Positions 34,587-44,031 of a stretch of 64,000 nt of DNA are shown piece after piece (the stretch's first letter is position 1; the number at the start of each line of letters is the position of its first letter). Below the pieces are notes generated by a model that had not been told where the DNA came from, made no database searches, and saw only the letters and a list, made by a program, of their open reading frames with translations. The stretch spans positions 62,001-126,000 of the forward strand of contig CATZGB010000001.1 of assembly GCA_958418815.1 (NCBI GenBank). The letters run 5' to 3'. A program made the position numbers and the translations under genes. This DNA is from an uncultured Bacteroidales bacterium. GTDB taxonomy: Bacteria > Bacteroidota > Bacteroidia > Bacteroidales > Muribaculaceae.

Positions 34587-35527
34587 GTGAAAAATTTCCT
34601 GATTTTATGCCTGTGTGTGTTGATGCCGCTGTGTGGTGTCGATCTCCACGCCAGTGATTTTAACGCAACTGTCGAGGCCGCCGACACTGTGGCTGTCATC
34701 ATCGACCCCGACCTGACCCCGGATGAGGTCTACGGCGACACGGTCGTGGTGGTCTCCCCACAGCATGAGAGCACGACTTTCCCCCGCGAGGACCACACCC
34801 ATGATTTCCACTGGGAGCAGTTTGCCATCCCCGCCGGTGTGGCCACGGCGTCGGCCCTGTTTGTCAAGACCCCCAAGCTCGTGCAGGCCCGCGAGTGGGT
34901 GCAGTCAAAGCTCGCCAACAAGACCGGACAGCCGCGCACCGAGGTCGACGATTACCTCCAATACGCCCCCATGCTGGCCTCATACGCCATCTATTTCTGC
35001 GGTGTCAAGGGTGAACACAACCTGCTCGACCGCACCATCATACTGGCCATGAGCTATGCCACGTTCGCTGTCGTGAACCATACCATGAAGTTCGCTTTCA
35101 GCGAGCAGAGGCCCAACTCGGGGCGCTCAACTCTTTCCCCTCGGGCCATACCGGCACCGCCTTTGTCGGGGCCGAGTTTCTGCGCCGCGAATACTGGCAC
35201 ACCAACAAATGGATCGGCGTGGCCGGTTATGCCTGCGCCGCCGCGGTGGCCTATATGCGTGTCTACAACAACCGCCACTGGATCAACGACGTGGTCGGAG
35301 GCGCTGCCATCGGCTACATGTCTACCGCCTTCGCCTACTGGCTCTACCCCAAAATCTTCCGCAAACGGGCCGCCCTCCACCGCCAGGAGCTGCTGCGCCG
35401 TATCGACCCGGAAGCGTCGGCTGGGGCATATGCCCCAGCCCGCCCTGGCCAGGGGGGCGTGAGATGTTTCGCCACACCCTACGCCTCCACCGCCTCTGCG
35501 GGCCTCTCCTGCCTCATTGTTTTCTGA
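34587..35527 (+). pseudogene. PAP2-family lipid phosphatase with a one-base frameshift
   Basis: The first frame encodes a signal peptide, an acidic periplasmic stretch, a membrane region and the first PAP2 motif ending FAFSEQRPNSG. There, at the GGGG run 35120-35123, the reading frame breaks. The second frame continues with SFPSGHTGTAF (motif 2) and RVYNNRHWIND (motif 3, Arg, His and Asp spaced R-x5-H-x3-D), then ends at 35527. Adding one G to the run restores a single frame of about 314 residues with all three motifs. As written, translation would run out of frame to 35462. Causes could be a sequencing error in the G run, a recent mutation, or slippage-based switching. Confidence 0.85.
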
Positions 35528-35586
35528 TAAGTAGATTCTGCGGGTCAATCATCAGGCGGGCTGTGTCGAATATCGGAAAAAAGTCG

Positions 35587-35594
35587 TACCTTTG
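35587..35594 (+). promoter_or_regulatory. -7 box for the nucleoside kinase gene
   Basis: TACCTTTG matches TAnnTTTG, 30 bases before the ATG at 35624. Confidence 0.6.
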
Positions 35595-35623
35595 TAAGCA
35601 AAGGAACAACCTATATTCATCAT

Positions 35624-37333
35624 ATGAGTGACAGCCTGAAGATTTTTTGTGAGAACACCGGGGAATATGTCGACATCCGGGGGGGCGAGACCCTGCTGGA
35701 GCTTGCCGGCAGGATCGGACGGGAAAGGCTCGGCCTGGCGTTTCCCGAAATATGCGCTTTGGTCAACAACAAGAATGAGCCGTTGCAATACCAGGTCTTC
35801 GCCCCGAAGATGGTCAGGTTTCTCGACAGGCAGTCGGCCTCAGGCTTCAGGGTCTACACCCGCTCGCTTTGCATGATGCTCTATTGCGCTGTCCGGGAGG
35901 TGCTTCCGGGTGCCACCCTGCGCATAGTCCATTCGATTTCCAACGGATGGTATTGCCAGTTGTTCTTTCCCGGCGGGGATGGCGGAGGCAAAGAGACACC
36001 CGTGAATGCCGACACCCGGCTGCTGGGCCGCCTGACCGAGGTGATGAAGTCGCTGCGCGACCGCGACCTCCCTTTCATCCGCAAGGAGCGGCTGACCCGC
36101 GACATCTGCGGCAAATTCCGCGAGGAGGGGCTGTTTGAAAAGGTGGAGTTGCTTGAGACCCTCCACGAGCTTTACACCACGGTCTACCGCCTCGACGGGG
36201 TGCTTGACAGCTACTACGGCGCGCTCGCCCCGTCGACCGGGCTGATAGACATCTTCTCGCTCGAACAATACAAGGAGGGATTCCTGCTGCTGGGTGTCGA
36301 CCGCAAGGACGCGGCCCGCGCGGCTGTCCCGGTCAGACGCGAGAAGATGTATGAGGCTTTCGACGAGAACCTGCGTTTCAACCACATCATAGGGGTGAGC
36401 AACGTCGGCGAGCTGAACAAGGCGGTGAAACAGAACCGCACCGCCCAGCTGATAAATGTGGCCGAGGCCCTGCATGACAAAAAAATCGCGGCCATCGCCG
36501 ACGAGATAGCCCGCCGCTACCATGAGGGTGGCGCGAGGGTGGTGTTGGTGGCCGGCCCCTCATCGTCGGGAAAGACCACCTTCACAAAGCGGCTCGCGAT
36601 ATACCTGCTGACCAACCTGCTTGAGCCGCAGATGATATCGCTCGACAATTATTTCGTCAACCGCGACCAGACCCCCCGCGACGAGACTGGCGACTATGAT
36701 TACGAGTCGCTTTACGCACTCGACCTGGAGCAGTTCAACTCCGACCTGTCGGCCCTGCTCAGCGGCCGGGAGGTGGAGCTGCCGACATACAATTTCGAGC
36801 TTGGCAAGAGACAGTACAAGGGCGACCGGCTGCGCGTCGGCCCCAACACCATATTGTTGCTCGAGGGAATCCACGGGCTCAACCCCGAGCTGACAGCCTC
36901 GATCGAGGAGAGGATGAAATACAGGGTGTATGTCTCGGCCCTCACCACCCTCTCTATTGACGACCACAACTGGATTCCGACCACCGACAACCGCCTGCTC
37001 CGACGCATCATCCGCGACCACAAGTACCGGGGGGCGTCGGCGGTCGAGACCCTGCGCCGGTGGGCGAGCGTGCGCCGTGGCGAGGAGCGCTGGATTTTCC
37101 CCTACCAGGAGAATGCCGACTCCACATTCAACTCCTCGCTGATTTTCGAGCTGGGGGTGATGAAAGACTACGGCGAGGCCATCCTGCGCGATGTCCCCAA
37201 TGACTGCCCCGAGTATGCCGAGGCTTACCGCCTGAGACGCTTCCTGGGATATTTCCTGCCGATAGGGGAGAAGTCAATCCCCCCGACATCGCTGTTGAGG
37301 GAGTTTCTCGGCGGCTCATCATTCAGATATTGA
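35624..37333 (+). CDS. TGS-domain nucleoside (uridine-type) kinase
   Basis: The 569-residue protein joins an N-terminal TGS/ThrRS-like region (about 1-70, with a second additional domain to about 280) to a P-loop kinase of the uridine kinase/phosphoribulokinase type. The Walker A motif is GPSSSGKTTF (about residues 310-319), followed by ISLDNYFVNRDQTPRDETGDYDYES and LLLEGIHGLNP. This fusion is typical of the Bacteroidetes/Firmicutes 'nucleoside kinase' family; UMP formation from uridine is the usual prediction. It is probably the first gene of a run of plus-strand genes reaching past aroA. Confidence 0.9.
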   Translation: MSDSLKIFCENTGEYVDIRGGETLLELAGRIGRERLGLAFPEICALVNNKNEPLQYQVFAPKMVRFLDRQSASGFRVYTRSLCMMLYCAVREVLPGATLRIVHSISNGWYCQLFFPGGDGGGKETPVNADTRLLGRLTEVMKSLRDRDLPFIRKERLTRDICGKFREEGLFEKVELLETLHELYTTVYRLDGVLDSYYGALAPSTGLIDIFSLEQYKEGFLLLGVDRKDAARAAVPVRREKMYEAFDENLRFNHIIGVSNVGELNKAVKQNRTAQLINVAEALHDKKIAAIADEIARRYHEGGARVVLVAGPSSSGKTTFTKRLAIYLLTNLLEPQMISLDNYFVNRDQTPRDETGDYDYESLYALDLEQFNSDLSALLSGREVELPTYNFELGKRQYKGDRLRVGPNTILLLEGIHGLNPELTASIEERMKYRVYVSALTTLSIDDHNWIPTTDNRLLRRIIRDHKYRGASAVETLRRWASVRRGEERWIFPYQENADSTFNSSLIFELGVMKDYGEAILRDVPNDCPEYAEAYRLRRFLGYFLPIGEKSIPPTSLLREFLGGSSFRY

Positions 37334-37382
37334 GAATTTACCTTGAATTAATACCTGTCTAACCTGTAACACGAATTTACCT

Positions 37383-38603
37383 ATGTATGATTTCGACAAG
37401 GTGATTGACCGCCACGGAACCGGATGCGCCAAGCTGGCCGAACTGCAGCAGATGTTTGGAAGCTCTGACCTCACACCTCTCTGGATCGCCGACATGGACT
37501 TCGCGGTGTGTCCCGAAATCACCAGTGCGTTGCGCCGACGTATCGACCATCCCATTTATGGCTACGCCGTCGCCCCCGACAGCTACTGGGAGTCAATCTC
37601 GCAGTGGCTCGCCGACAACCACGGTTTCCGCGTCACCCGCGAGGAGCTTGCTTTTGTCCCGGGGGTGGTGAGAGGAATCGGATACGCCGTCAACCATTTC
37701 ACCAGCAAGGGTGACCAGATCGTCATCCAGCCGCCGGTCTACCATCCCTTCCGCAGGGTCATCGAGGGCAACGGGCGAAAGGTGTTGCCCAACCCCCTGG
37801 TGCTGACCGAGGATGGCAACTACGAGATGAACCTCGAGGAGCTTGAGCGCCTTGTCAAGGAGCATCATCCGGCGATGATGATTCTCTGCAACCCCCACAA
37901 CCCGGTGGGCATACAGTGGTCGCGCGAGACCTTGGCGGAGGTGGGCCGTATCTGCCGCGAGGGGGGAGTGGTGTGCGTCTCCGACGAAATCCACGGCGAC
38001 CTGGTGCTTTACGGCAAGCCCCATCACCCGTTTGCCGACTGCAGCGACGATTGCGCGGCTGTGGCCGTCACTTTCGGCGCGCCCTCAAAGACATTCAACA
38101 TACCCGGACTCGTCTCCTCATGGTGTGTGGTGAAGAATCCCGCCCTGCGCGACGGTTTTTACCACTGGCTCGAGGTCAACGAGTTCTCGGCCCCGACATT
38201 CGTCTCCACGCTCGGCACCGAGGCTGCCTACCGCAATGGCGGCAAATGGCTCTCGGAGGCCATGGCCTACATCGAGGAAAACATACGCGTGGTCAGGGAG
38301 TTCCTTGCCGGGAGGGTACCCTCGGTGGGGATGATAGAGCCTCAGGCCTCCTTCCTGGTGTGGATGGACTTCCGCCGTCTCGGCCTCACCCATGACGAGC
38401 TTGTCGACCTGGTGGTCAACCGCGCCCGCCTCGCCCTCAACGACGGCGAGATGTTCGGAGCCGAGGGCCACGGGTTCATGAGGGTCAACGTCGCCACGCC
38501 ACGCGCATGCCTGCTCAAGGCCCTCGAGCGCCTGGAGTCGGCTGTCAACTCCCTTGAGAAACCGGTCACGGCCGGTGAGATGGCCGCCGTGGGCCAGCTC
38601 TGA
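37383..38603 (+). CDS. PLP-dependent C-S lyase (PatB/MalY family)
   Basis: The 406-residue aminotransferase-fold protein matches the PatB/MalY group of cystathionine beta-lyase-like enzymes. Recognisable are PLWIADMDFAVCPEI at the N-terminus, NPHNPVGIQWSRETL, SDEIHGDLVLYG, and the PLP lysine in GAPSKTFNIPGL. It would release thiols and pyruvate from cysteine conjugates or cystathionine. The RVNVATPR segment supplies the carboxylate-binding Arg. It is 49 bases after the kinase gene. Confidence 0.93.
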   Translation: MYDFDKVIDRHGTGCAKLAELQQMFGSSDLTPLWIADMDFAVCPEITSALRRRIDHPIYGYAVAPDSYWESISQWLADNHGFRVTREELAFVPGVVRGIGYAVNHFTSKGDQIVIQPPVYHPFRRVIEGNGRKVLPNPLVLTEDGNYEMNLEELERLVKEHHPAMMILCNPHNPVGIQWSRETLAEVGRICREGGVVCVSDEIHGDLVLYGKPHHPFADCSDDCAAVAVTFGAPSKTFNIPGLVSSWCVVKNPALRDGFYHWLEVNEFSAPTFVSTLGTEAAYRNGGKWLSEAMAYIEENIRVVREFLAGRVPSVGMIEPQASFLVWMDFRRLGLTHDELVDLVVNRARLALNDGEMFGAEGHGFMRVNVATPRACLLKALERLESAVNSLEKPVTAGEMAAVGQL

Positions 38604-38639
38604 CACTCTGTGTATAACATTTGAATACGAATACCCGCT

Positions 38640-39959
38640 GTGGATTACAGGATATTGCCTCCCGAAGAACTGATTGAGGAGGGGATGGTCGCCATCCCCC
38701 CCTCCAAATCCATTATGAACCGCCGCCTGATGCTGGCGGCCCTCACGCCGGGGATGGCTCTGCCTCCCGTCCGTGAGGATGAATGCTTCGACATCACCGT
38801 CATGCGTTCGGCCCTGTCGGCGATTGCCTCGTCGCAAGGTGGACGTATTGAGATAAACGCCGGGGAATCGGCCACCGCGCTGCGCTTTTTATGCTCGCTC
38901 GCGGCTGTCACTCCTGGATGCGACGCGGTGATCACCGGCGAGCCTGGTCTGCTGCGCCGTCCGGTGGGCGACCTCGTGGAGGCCCTGCGCCATTGCGGGG
39001 CGACCATTGAATACCTCGCCGAGGAGGGCCACGCCCCGTTGCGGGTCATCGGTGGCCCCCTCGCCGGGGGAGATGTCGACATCGACCCCTCGGTGTCCTC
39101 CCAGTTTGTCTCCTCGCTGCTTATGGCCGGCCCTCTGATGGCCGATGGTCTGAGACTGAGGTTTTTGGGCGAGCCGGTGTCGTTGCCATATATAAAGATG
39201 ACAGTGGCGATGATGCAGGCCCGGGGAGCCGATGTGGAGCTTGCCCCCTTGTCGGCCAGTGTGGCCCCGGGGGGATACACCCCTTTCCAGTCTGACGACG
39301 AGGCCGACTGGTCGGCTGCCGCTTTCTGGTATGAGGTGGTGGCCCTGACGGCTGGATGGGTGACCCTCAGGGGACAGGAGAATGACGCGCCCCTGCCGCT
39401 TCCCGGTGACTCCCTGCAGGGCGACTCCGCCGCGGCCCGATTCTTTGAATGCCTCGGGGTGCTTACCGAGGCTTCCGACGACCATCCCGGCGCAATCTCC
39501 CTCTCCCCGTCGCCCGAGGTCTTCGGGCGGCTCGACCTTGACCTGAAGGATTACCCCGACCTTGCCCCGGCGCTCACGGTGACCTGCTGCATGCTCGGCG
39601 TGCCTTTCCGTTTTGTCGGGCTGGCCAACCTCTCGATTAAGGAGACCGACCGCCTGCAGGCCCTCGTGGAGGAGATGGACAAGGTAGGCTGTATGCTGGA
39701 GAAGATACGCGACTATGGCCTGGAGTGGGAGGGGAAACGCCACCCGCTGACCGCCATGCCTGAGTTTGACCCCAGGGGTGACCACCGGCTCGCCATGGCC
39801 TTCGCGCCTGTGGCGGCCTATGTGCCGGGCATTGTGGTCAAGGATGTCGAGTGTGTGGCCAAGTCATATCCCGGCTACTGGGACGCGTTGCGGGGCCTCG
39901 GTTTCCAGACCCTCGACCCCTCCGAACCGATGCCGGAGTCGATGCAGCCTGACGAATGA
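38640..39959 (+). CDS. aroA: 3-phosphoshikimate 1-carboxyvinyltransferase (EPSP synthase)
   Basis: The 439-residue protein starts at a GTG (38640), 36 bases after the C-S lyase; no ATG precedes the conserved PPSKSIMNRRLML, which is the shikimate-phosphate loop. INAGESATALRFL stands where the usual GNAGTAMR motif is expected, so this belongs to a diverged branch. GDHRLAMAF near the C-terminus and IKETDRLQALVEEM are canonical. It adds PEP to shikimate-3-phosphate in chorismate synthesis. Confidence 0.94.
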   Translation: MDYRILPPEELIEEGMVAIPPSKSIMNRRLMLAALTPGMALPPVREDECFDITVMRSALSAIASSQGGRIEINAGESATALRFLCSLAAVTPGCDAVITGEPGLLRRPVGDLVEALRHCGATIEYLAEEGHAPLRVIGGPLAGGDVDIDPSVSSQFVSSLLMAGPLMADGLRLRFLGEPVSLPYIKMTVAMMQARGADVELAPLSASVAPGGYTPFQSDDEADWSAAAFWYEVVALTAGWVTLRGQENDAPLPLPGDSLQGDSAAARFFECLGVLTEASDDHPGAISLSPSPEVFGRLDLDLKDYPDLAPALTVTCCMLGVPFRFVGLANLSIKETDRLQALVEEMDKVGCMLEKIRDYGLEWEGKRHPLTAMPEFDPRGDHRLAMAFAPVAAYVPGIVVKDVECVAKSYPGYWDALRGLGFQTLDPSEPMPESMQPDE

Positions 39960-39981
39960 CCCGTTTTGCAGAAAGAGAAGA

Positions 39982-40476
39982 ATGATAGTGTTCCTTATAA
40001 TACTGGCCGCGCTTGTCGGGGTAGGGCTTCCGCTTTACCTCCTCCACCGTGCCGACGAGAGACGCGCCGCCAAGAACCGACCAGCCGGCGGGGATTCCAC
40101 CCCGGCAATCTCCCCGGAGCCGTCACGCCCTGCCGGTGACGTGGAGCGGGCCGAGACTGACGGCGCGGCGTCGGATGACGATGAGGTGTGTTGCGGTCTC
40201 CACATGACCTGCGAGAAAGACTCCCTCCTTGCCGATGTCAGCCAGACCATAGACTACTTCGACGATGAGGAGCTTGACCGCTTCGCCGGACGCGACGCAG
40301 ATAGCTATTCGCCCCAGGAGACAGAGGAGTTCCGCGATGTGCTGCTGACGTTGCTCCCCGCCGACATCGCCCCCTGGGCGCGGTCGATACAGCTGCGCGG
40401 CATCACCCTCCCGTCGGAGGTGCGCGAGGAGCTGCTGATGATAGTGGCGGAGGCCCGCAAAGACCAGGCCACATGA
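39982..40476 (+). CDS. small membrane-anchored protein with a CCGxH motif
   Basis: The 164-residue product starts at an ATG 22 bases after aroA. It has one N-terminal transmembrane helix (about residues 2-19), a variable Pro/Glu-rich linker, then a conserved-looking segment CCGLHMTCEKDSLLAD and IDYFDDEELDRFAGRD. I recall similar Bacteroidales proteins, sometimes labelled phospholipase, but I see no catalytic motif to support that label. Three cysteines in CCGLHMTC could bind metal; the next gene is a metal-transporter permease, so a metal-related role is a guess from context. Confidence 0.75.
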   Translation: MIVFLIILAALVGVGLPLYLLHRADERRAAKNRPAGGDSTPAISPEPSRPAGDVERAETDGAASDDDEVCCGLHMTCEKDSLLADVSQTIDYFDDEELDRFAGRDADSYSPQETEEFRDVLLTLLPADIAPWARSIQLRGITLPSEVREELLMIVAEARKDQAT

Positions 40477-40506
40477 CCGACATGTTCGTGTCGGCTGTGG
40501 TTTTGA

Positions 40507-41331
40507 ATGTTTGACCAGTTGTTTACCGCTTTGTTTGAATACCAGTTTTTCATAAATGCCCTCATAGGGGTATTGCTCATATCCGCCGCCGCGGCGATGA
40601 TAGGCACATATATCGTCACACGCCGCCTTGTGGCCATATCGGGCGGAGTCACCCACGCCTGTTTCGGAGGTCTCGGCCTGGGCTGTTTCCTCGGTGTCAA
40701 CCCGATGCTGACAGCCGGGATATTCGCCGTGGCCTCGGCCTTGGGGGTGGAATGGCTCTCTGACCGCCACAAGGTGAGGGAAGACTCGGCCATAGCCGTG
40801 GTCTGGGCCGTCGGCATGGCCATCGGGGTGGTGTTTGTGTTCCTCACCCCCGGATTCGTGCCCGAGCTCAACTCGTTTCTGTTCGGCAACATATTGACCA
40901 TTTCGACCGCCGACCTGTGGATTTTCGCAGCGTATCTCGCGTTGCTGTCGCTGTTTTTCGCATGGAAATACCGCCAGATAGTGGCGTGTGCGTTTGATGC
41001 CGACTTCGCCCGGGTGAGCCATCTGCCGGTGAGGTTTGTCAACACGGCGATGACCGTCGCCGTGGCCCTCTGCATAGTGCTTACCATCCGCCTTGTGGGG
41101 ATAATGCTGCTGATGTCGCTAATATCGCTGCCACAGCTTACCGCCGAGGTGTTCGCCCGCCGTTTCTCTGGCATGATGGCCCTCTCGGTGGCCGTGTCGG
41201 TGGTCTGCTGCCTGGCGGGTCTGTTTCTCGCCACGGTGATAGATGTGCCCTGCTCGGCGTTGATTGTGATGGTCATGGCGGCTGTCTTCGCCGTCGCCCG
41301 GATGCTGCGCCGTCTCGGTATGAGACATTGA
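40507..41331 (+). CDS. metal ABC transporter permease (ZnuB/MntB type)
   Basis: The 274-residue protein has eight or nine transmembrane helices and the ABC-3 family sequences AAMIGTYIVTRRLVAISGGVTHACFGGLGLG and LVGIMLLMSLISLPQLTA. It would form the inner-membrane channel for Zn(II), Mn(II) or Fe(II) import. No ATPase or solute-binding protein is next to it, so the partners must be elsewhere. The substrate metal cannot be told from sequence. It is 30 bases downstream of the CCGxH protein. Confidence 0.9.
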   Translation: MFDQLFTALFEYQFFINALIGVLLISAAAAMIGTYIVTRRLVAISGGVTHACFGGLGLGCFLGVNPMLTAGIFAVASALGVEWLSDRHKVREDSAIAVVWAVGMAIGVVFVFLTPGFVPELNSFLFGNILTISTADLWIFAAYLALLSLFFAWKYRQIVACAFDADFARVSHLPVRFVNTAMTVAVALCIVLTIRLVGIMLLMSLISLPQLTAEVFARRFSGMMALSVAVSVVCCLAGLFLATVIDVPCSALIVMVMAAVFAVARMLRRLGMRH

Positions 41332-41370
41332 CCCGAAACCCTTAATCCCATAATCCCCCCGTAGCCCTGT

Positions 41371-42093
41371 ATGGTCCGCATAGGAATTAAAACAGCCATC
41401 ATCTCGATCACGGCCCTGCTTGTCGCTGAGCTGGGCATGATGGCCTATGACCGATGGTTTGCCGAGGGGGCTGTCCCCGACCGGGATATGTATCCCGCCA
41501 GGGGGATAGACATCTCCCACCATAACGGGAAGATTGACTTCTCGCGGGTGGCCAAGGCCGACGCTGACGTGGCATTTGTCTACATAAAGGCCACCGAGGG
41601 CACCGACTTCATCGACCCGGCGTTTGTCAGCAACGCACGCCGGGCAGTGGCCGAGGGGATACCCGCGGGTGCATACCATTTCTTCCGTTACGACACCGAC
41701 GGGGAGCTGCAGGCCCTCAACCTCATCCACGCCATGCGCGGACGCGGGCTGACACTGCCGCCGGCCATCGACGTGGAGGACTGGGGCAACCCCGACGGCC
41801 ACACCACCGCCCTGATTGTGGAGCGGCTCAGGAGGATGACCGACTGCCTCGTGGCCAAGGGCTACACCCCGGTGATATACACCAACCTCGACGGCTACCA
41901 CAGGCTGATAAACGGCAATTTCGATGACCTGCCGCTCTGGATTTCCTCTTTCTCAGACCCGCCGCTTGAGGTGGATCCAGACAATGTCAGGTGGTCGGTA
42001 TGGCAGTATTCCCACCGTGGCGACATCCCCGGAATACCTTCGTCGACCGACCTGAATGTCATCAACCCGGCCAACCCGCTTTTCGCTCTCTGA
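41371..42093 (+). CDS. GH25 family lysozyme
   Basis: The 240-residue protein has an N-terminal signal anchor (about 7-24) and a GH25 domain: GIDISHHNGKIDF with the first catalytic-site Asp, VFAYIKATEG-type segment FVYIKATEGTDF, AYHFFRYD, and PAIDVEDWG with the catalytic Asp/Glu pair. It would cut peptidoglycan between MurNAc and GlcNAc in the periplasm or outside. Members of this clade lack cell-wall binding repeats, as here. Confidence 0.93.
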   Translation: MVRIGIKTAIISITALLVAELGMMAYDRWFAEGAVPDRDMYPARGIDISHHNGKIDFSRVAKADADVAFVYIKATEGTDFIDPAFVSNARRAVAEGIPAGAYHFFRYDTDGELQALNLIHAMRGRGLTLPPAIDVEDWGNPDGHTTALIVERLRRMTDCLVAKGYTPVIYTNLDGYHRLINGNFDDLPLWISSFSDPPLEVDPDNVRWSVWQYSHRGDIPGIPSSTDLNVINPANPLFAL

Positions 42094-42121
42094 CGGCGCG
42101 CCGGCATATGAACCAGTAAAG

Positions 42122-43057
42122 ATGAAAACAAGCAGATATAACAAGAAGGGCGCCAAACCGGGCGCCGAAAGAAACCGGATACAGTCCGATTCAATCCAGG
42201 ATTTCACCGTGGAGTCACCCTCGGGGCTTCTCGACTTCCTTTTCACGGCTATGCCCGACCGAAAGAAGACCGCTGTAAAGAGCCTGTTGAAGTATGGCCA
42301 GGTGATGGCCGGCGGCGAGGTCGTAAGGCAGTTTGACCATCCTCTCACACCGGGGATGACGGTATGTGTCAACTTCAGCCGCCCGTTTGTGGTGTTCTAC
42401 AACCGCCGCCTAAAGCTCGTGTATGAGGATGACGACATCATCGTGGTCAACAAGGGCTACGGAATCCTATCGATGGGCAACGACAAGATAAAGGATGGCA
42501 CCGCCTACTCAATTCTGCGTGAATACATCAAGACCAAAGACCCGCGCAACAAGCTATTCATCGTACATCGTCTCGACCAGCACACCTCGGGCCTGATGGT
42601 CTTCGCCAAGTCGATGGAGGCCAAGGAGGCTTTGCAGCACAACTGGAACAACATGGTGTTGCGCCGCCAGTATGTCTGTGTCGTCGAGGGGAAGGTGGTG
42701 CCTCCGGCAGGGGAGGTCAGGGGGCTGCTCGCCGAGAACTCCCAGCACATGGTCTATGTCACCGACGACCCGAAAATCGGCAAGCCGGCCCTCACCCGTT
42801 ATGAGACCCTGAAGGCCGCTAACGGCTACACGCTGCTATCCGTGGAGCTGGAGACGGGCCGCAAGAACCAGATTCGCGTCCATATGAAGGAAATCGGCCA
42901 TCCCATCGCAGGCGACCGCAAATACGGGGCGAAATCTTCCCCGATCAACCGGCTTGCGCTCCACGCCATGACTCTGAGGTTTGTCCATCCCATCACGAAG
43001 AAGCTGATGGACTTCTCCACCCCGGTCCCCAACTCCTTCCAGTCGATGGTGAAATAA
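42122..43057 (+). CDS. RluA family pseudouridine synthase
   Basis: The 311-residue enzyme has an S4-like N-terminal domain (about 25-95), then the RluA catalytic domain with HRLDQHTSGLM (catalytic Asp) and ETGRKNQIRVHMKEIGHPIAGDRKYG. It converts uridines in rRNA or tRNA; the exact site is not predictable. I start at the ATG at 42122 because the in-frame start at 42056 lies inside the GH25 gene. A strong terminator follows at 43083. Confidence 0.93.
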   Translation: MKTSRYNKKGAKPGAERNRIQSDSIQDFTVESPSGLLDFLFTAMPDRKKTAVKSLLKYGQVMAGGEVVRQFDHPLTPGMTVCVNFSRPFVVFYNRRLKLVYEDDDIIVVNKGYGILSMGNDKIKDGTAYSILREYIKTKDPRNKLFIVHRLDQHTSGLMVFAKSMEAKEALQHNWNNMVLRRQYVCVVEGKVVPPAGEVRGLLAENSQHMVYVTDDPKIGKPALTRYETLKAANGYTLLSVELETGRKNQIRVHMKEIGHPIAGDRKYGAKSSPINRLALHAMTLRFVHPITKKLMDFSTPVPNSFQSMVK

Positions 43058-43082
43058 GAGATTGCCTCATATCACGGATATG

Positions 43083-43126
43083 CCACAGGAGCCGCCCGGC
43101 GACAAACCGCCGGGTGGCTCCTGTGG
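43083..43126 (+). terminator. intrinsic terminator after the RluA gene
   Basis: A 19-bp stem (43083-43101 with 43108-43126, one G-T wobble) with a 6-nt loop is followed by TTTC. It opens the 446-base gene-free stretch 43058-43503, which otherwise holds a GC-poor region at about 43250-43350 and the ybeY promoter. Confidence 0.85.
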
Positions 43127-43403
43127 TTTCAATAATCTCAGCCATTTTTGCGGGAGCCTCAAGAAGGCCAAGGGATGTACGCCGGTTTTGGCGCGTTTTC
43201 TTTGGAAAATTCCTGGACAGGAGGGCGGTTGGTTGCGGATTTTTGATTCTCAGAGCCTCTAAAATATGGATTATTTGATATAATCAGTTGATAATCAATA
43301 GATTATATTTTGAATTGCAATGCGCTGATTTTTTTGCGGTTAAGCTGGATTTGCAGGGTTGGGTTCGTCGGGAGGTGATTTTTCGCGTAACCGGATTTTG
43401 GTA

Positions 43404-43434
43404 TTGACATTGGCCGAAAAATTTGTTATATTTG
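43404..43434 (+). promoter_or_regulatory. promoter of ybeY-mnmG with -33 and -7 elements
   Basis: TATATTTG (43427-43434) is a full TAnnTTTG -7 box, and TTGAC begins 43404, giving a 20-base spacing from TTG to the -7 box as expected for Bacteroidetes promoters. The ATG of ybeY is at 43504. Confidence 0.7.
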
Positions 43435-43503
43435 CAGGTATTTTTTGTTTTTCCGGGACGCGGTGGCTGATGCATGTCTGCGCTCCGGACGTAAGCGTGT
43501 TTT

Positions 43504-44031
43504 ATGACAAAGAAAATCCAATGGCTCGCTGACGGCCAGACAAAGCTTCCGACCCTGTCGCCACTCGGCTATGATTTTGTCGAGAGATGGCTCGGTAGGG
43601 TAGGGGAGAGCCATGGCCGGATGCTCGGCGAGCTGAGCTATCTTTTTTGCGATGACGAGAAGATTCTCCAGGTCAACCGGGAGTTTCTCCAGCATGACTA
43701 TTATACCGACATCATCACCTTTGACTATTGCCGGGGCAAACTGCTGCGCGGCGACATGGTGATTTCGCTCGACACGGTGGCCACCAACGCCGAGGCCGTC
43801 GGCGCGTCTTACGCGCGCGAGCTGCTGCGCGTGGTGGTCCACGGGGTGCTTCACCTCTGCGGCATTAATGACAAGGGGCCTGGTGAACGTGAGATCATGG
43901 AGGCCCATGAGGATGCCGCCCTCGCCCTGTATGACCGTATGCTGGCCGAGCAGGAGAGAGAGGGGAAGGAAGAGAATAATGACGGTGATGACACCGCCGG
44001 GATGGAAGATGGAAAGGAGGTGGAGCGATGA
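43504..44031 (+). CDS. ybeY: rRNA maturation endoribonuclease YbeY
   Basis: The 175-residue protein carries the zinc motif of YbeY in HGVLHLCGINDKGPGER; the third ligand position (usually His in GYDH) is shifted to D-K, a small deviation. The N-terminal LSYLFCDDEKILQVNREFL and YTDIITFDY (usually TDVLSFP) are family features. It acts in 16S rRNA maturation and ribosome quality control. The Glu/Asp-rich tail after the motif is longer than usual. It overlaps mnmG by 4 bases (ATGA). Confidence 0.93.
   Translation: MTKKIQWLADGQTKLPTLSPLGYDFVERWLGRVGESHGRMLGELSYLFCDDEKILQVNREFLQHDYYTDIITFDYCRGKLLRGDMVISLDTVATNAEAVGASYARELLRVVVHGVLHLCGINDKGPGEREIMEAHEDAALALYDRMLAEQEREGKEENNDGDDTAGMEDGKEVER

Noticed and set aside
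40305..41438. 377-codon minus-strand open frame over the metal permease
   Set aside because: Shadow of a certain ABC permease; Thr/Ala-rich and featureless.
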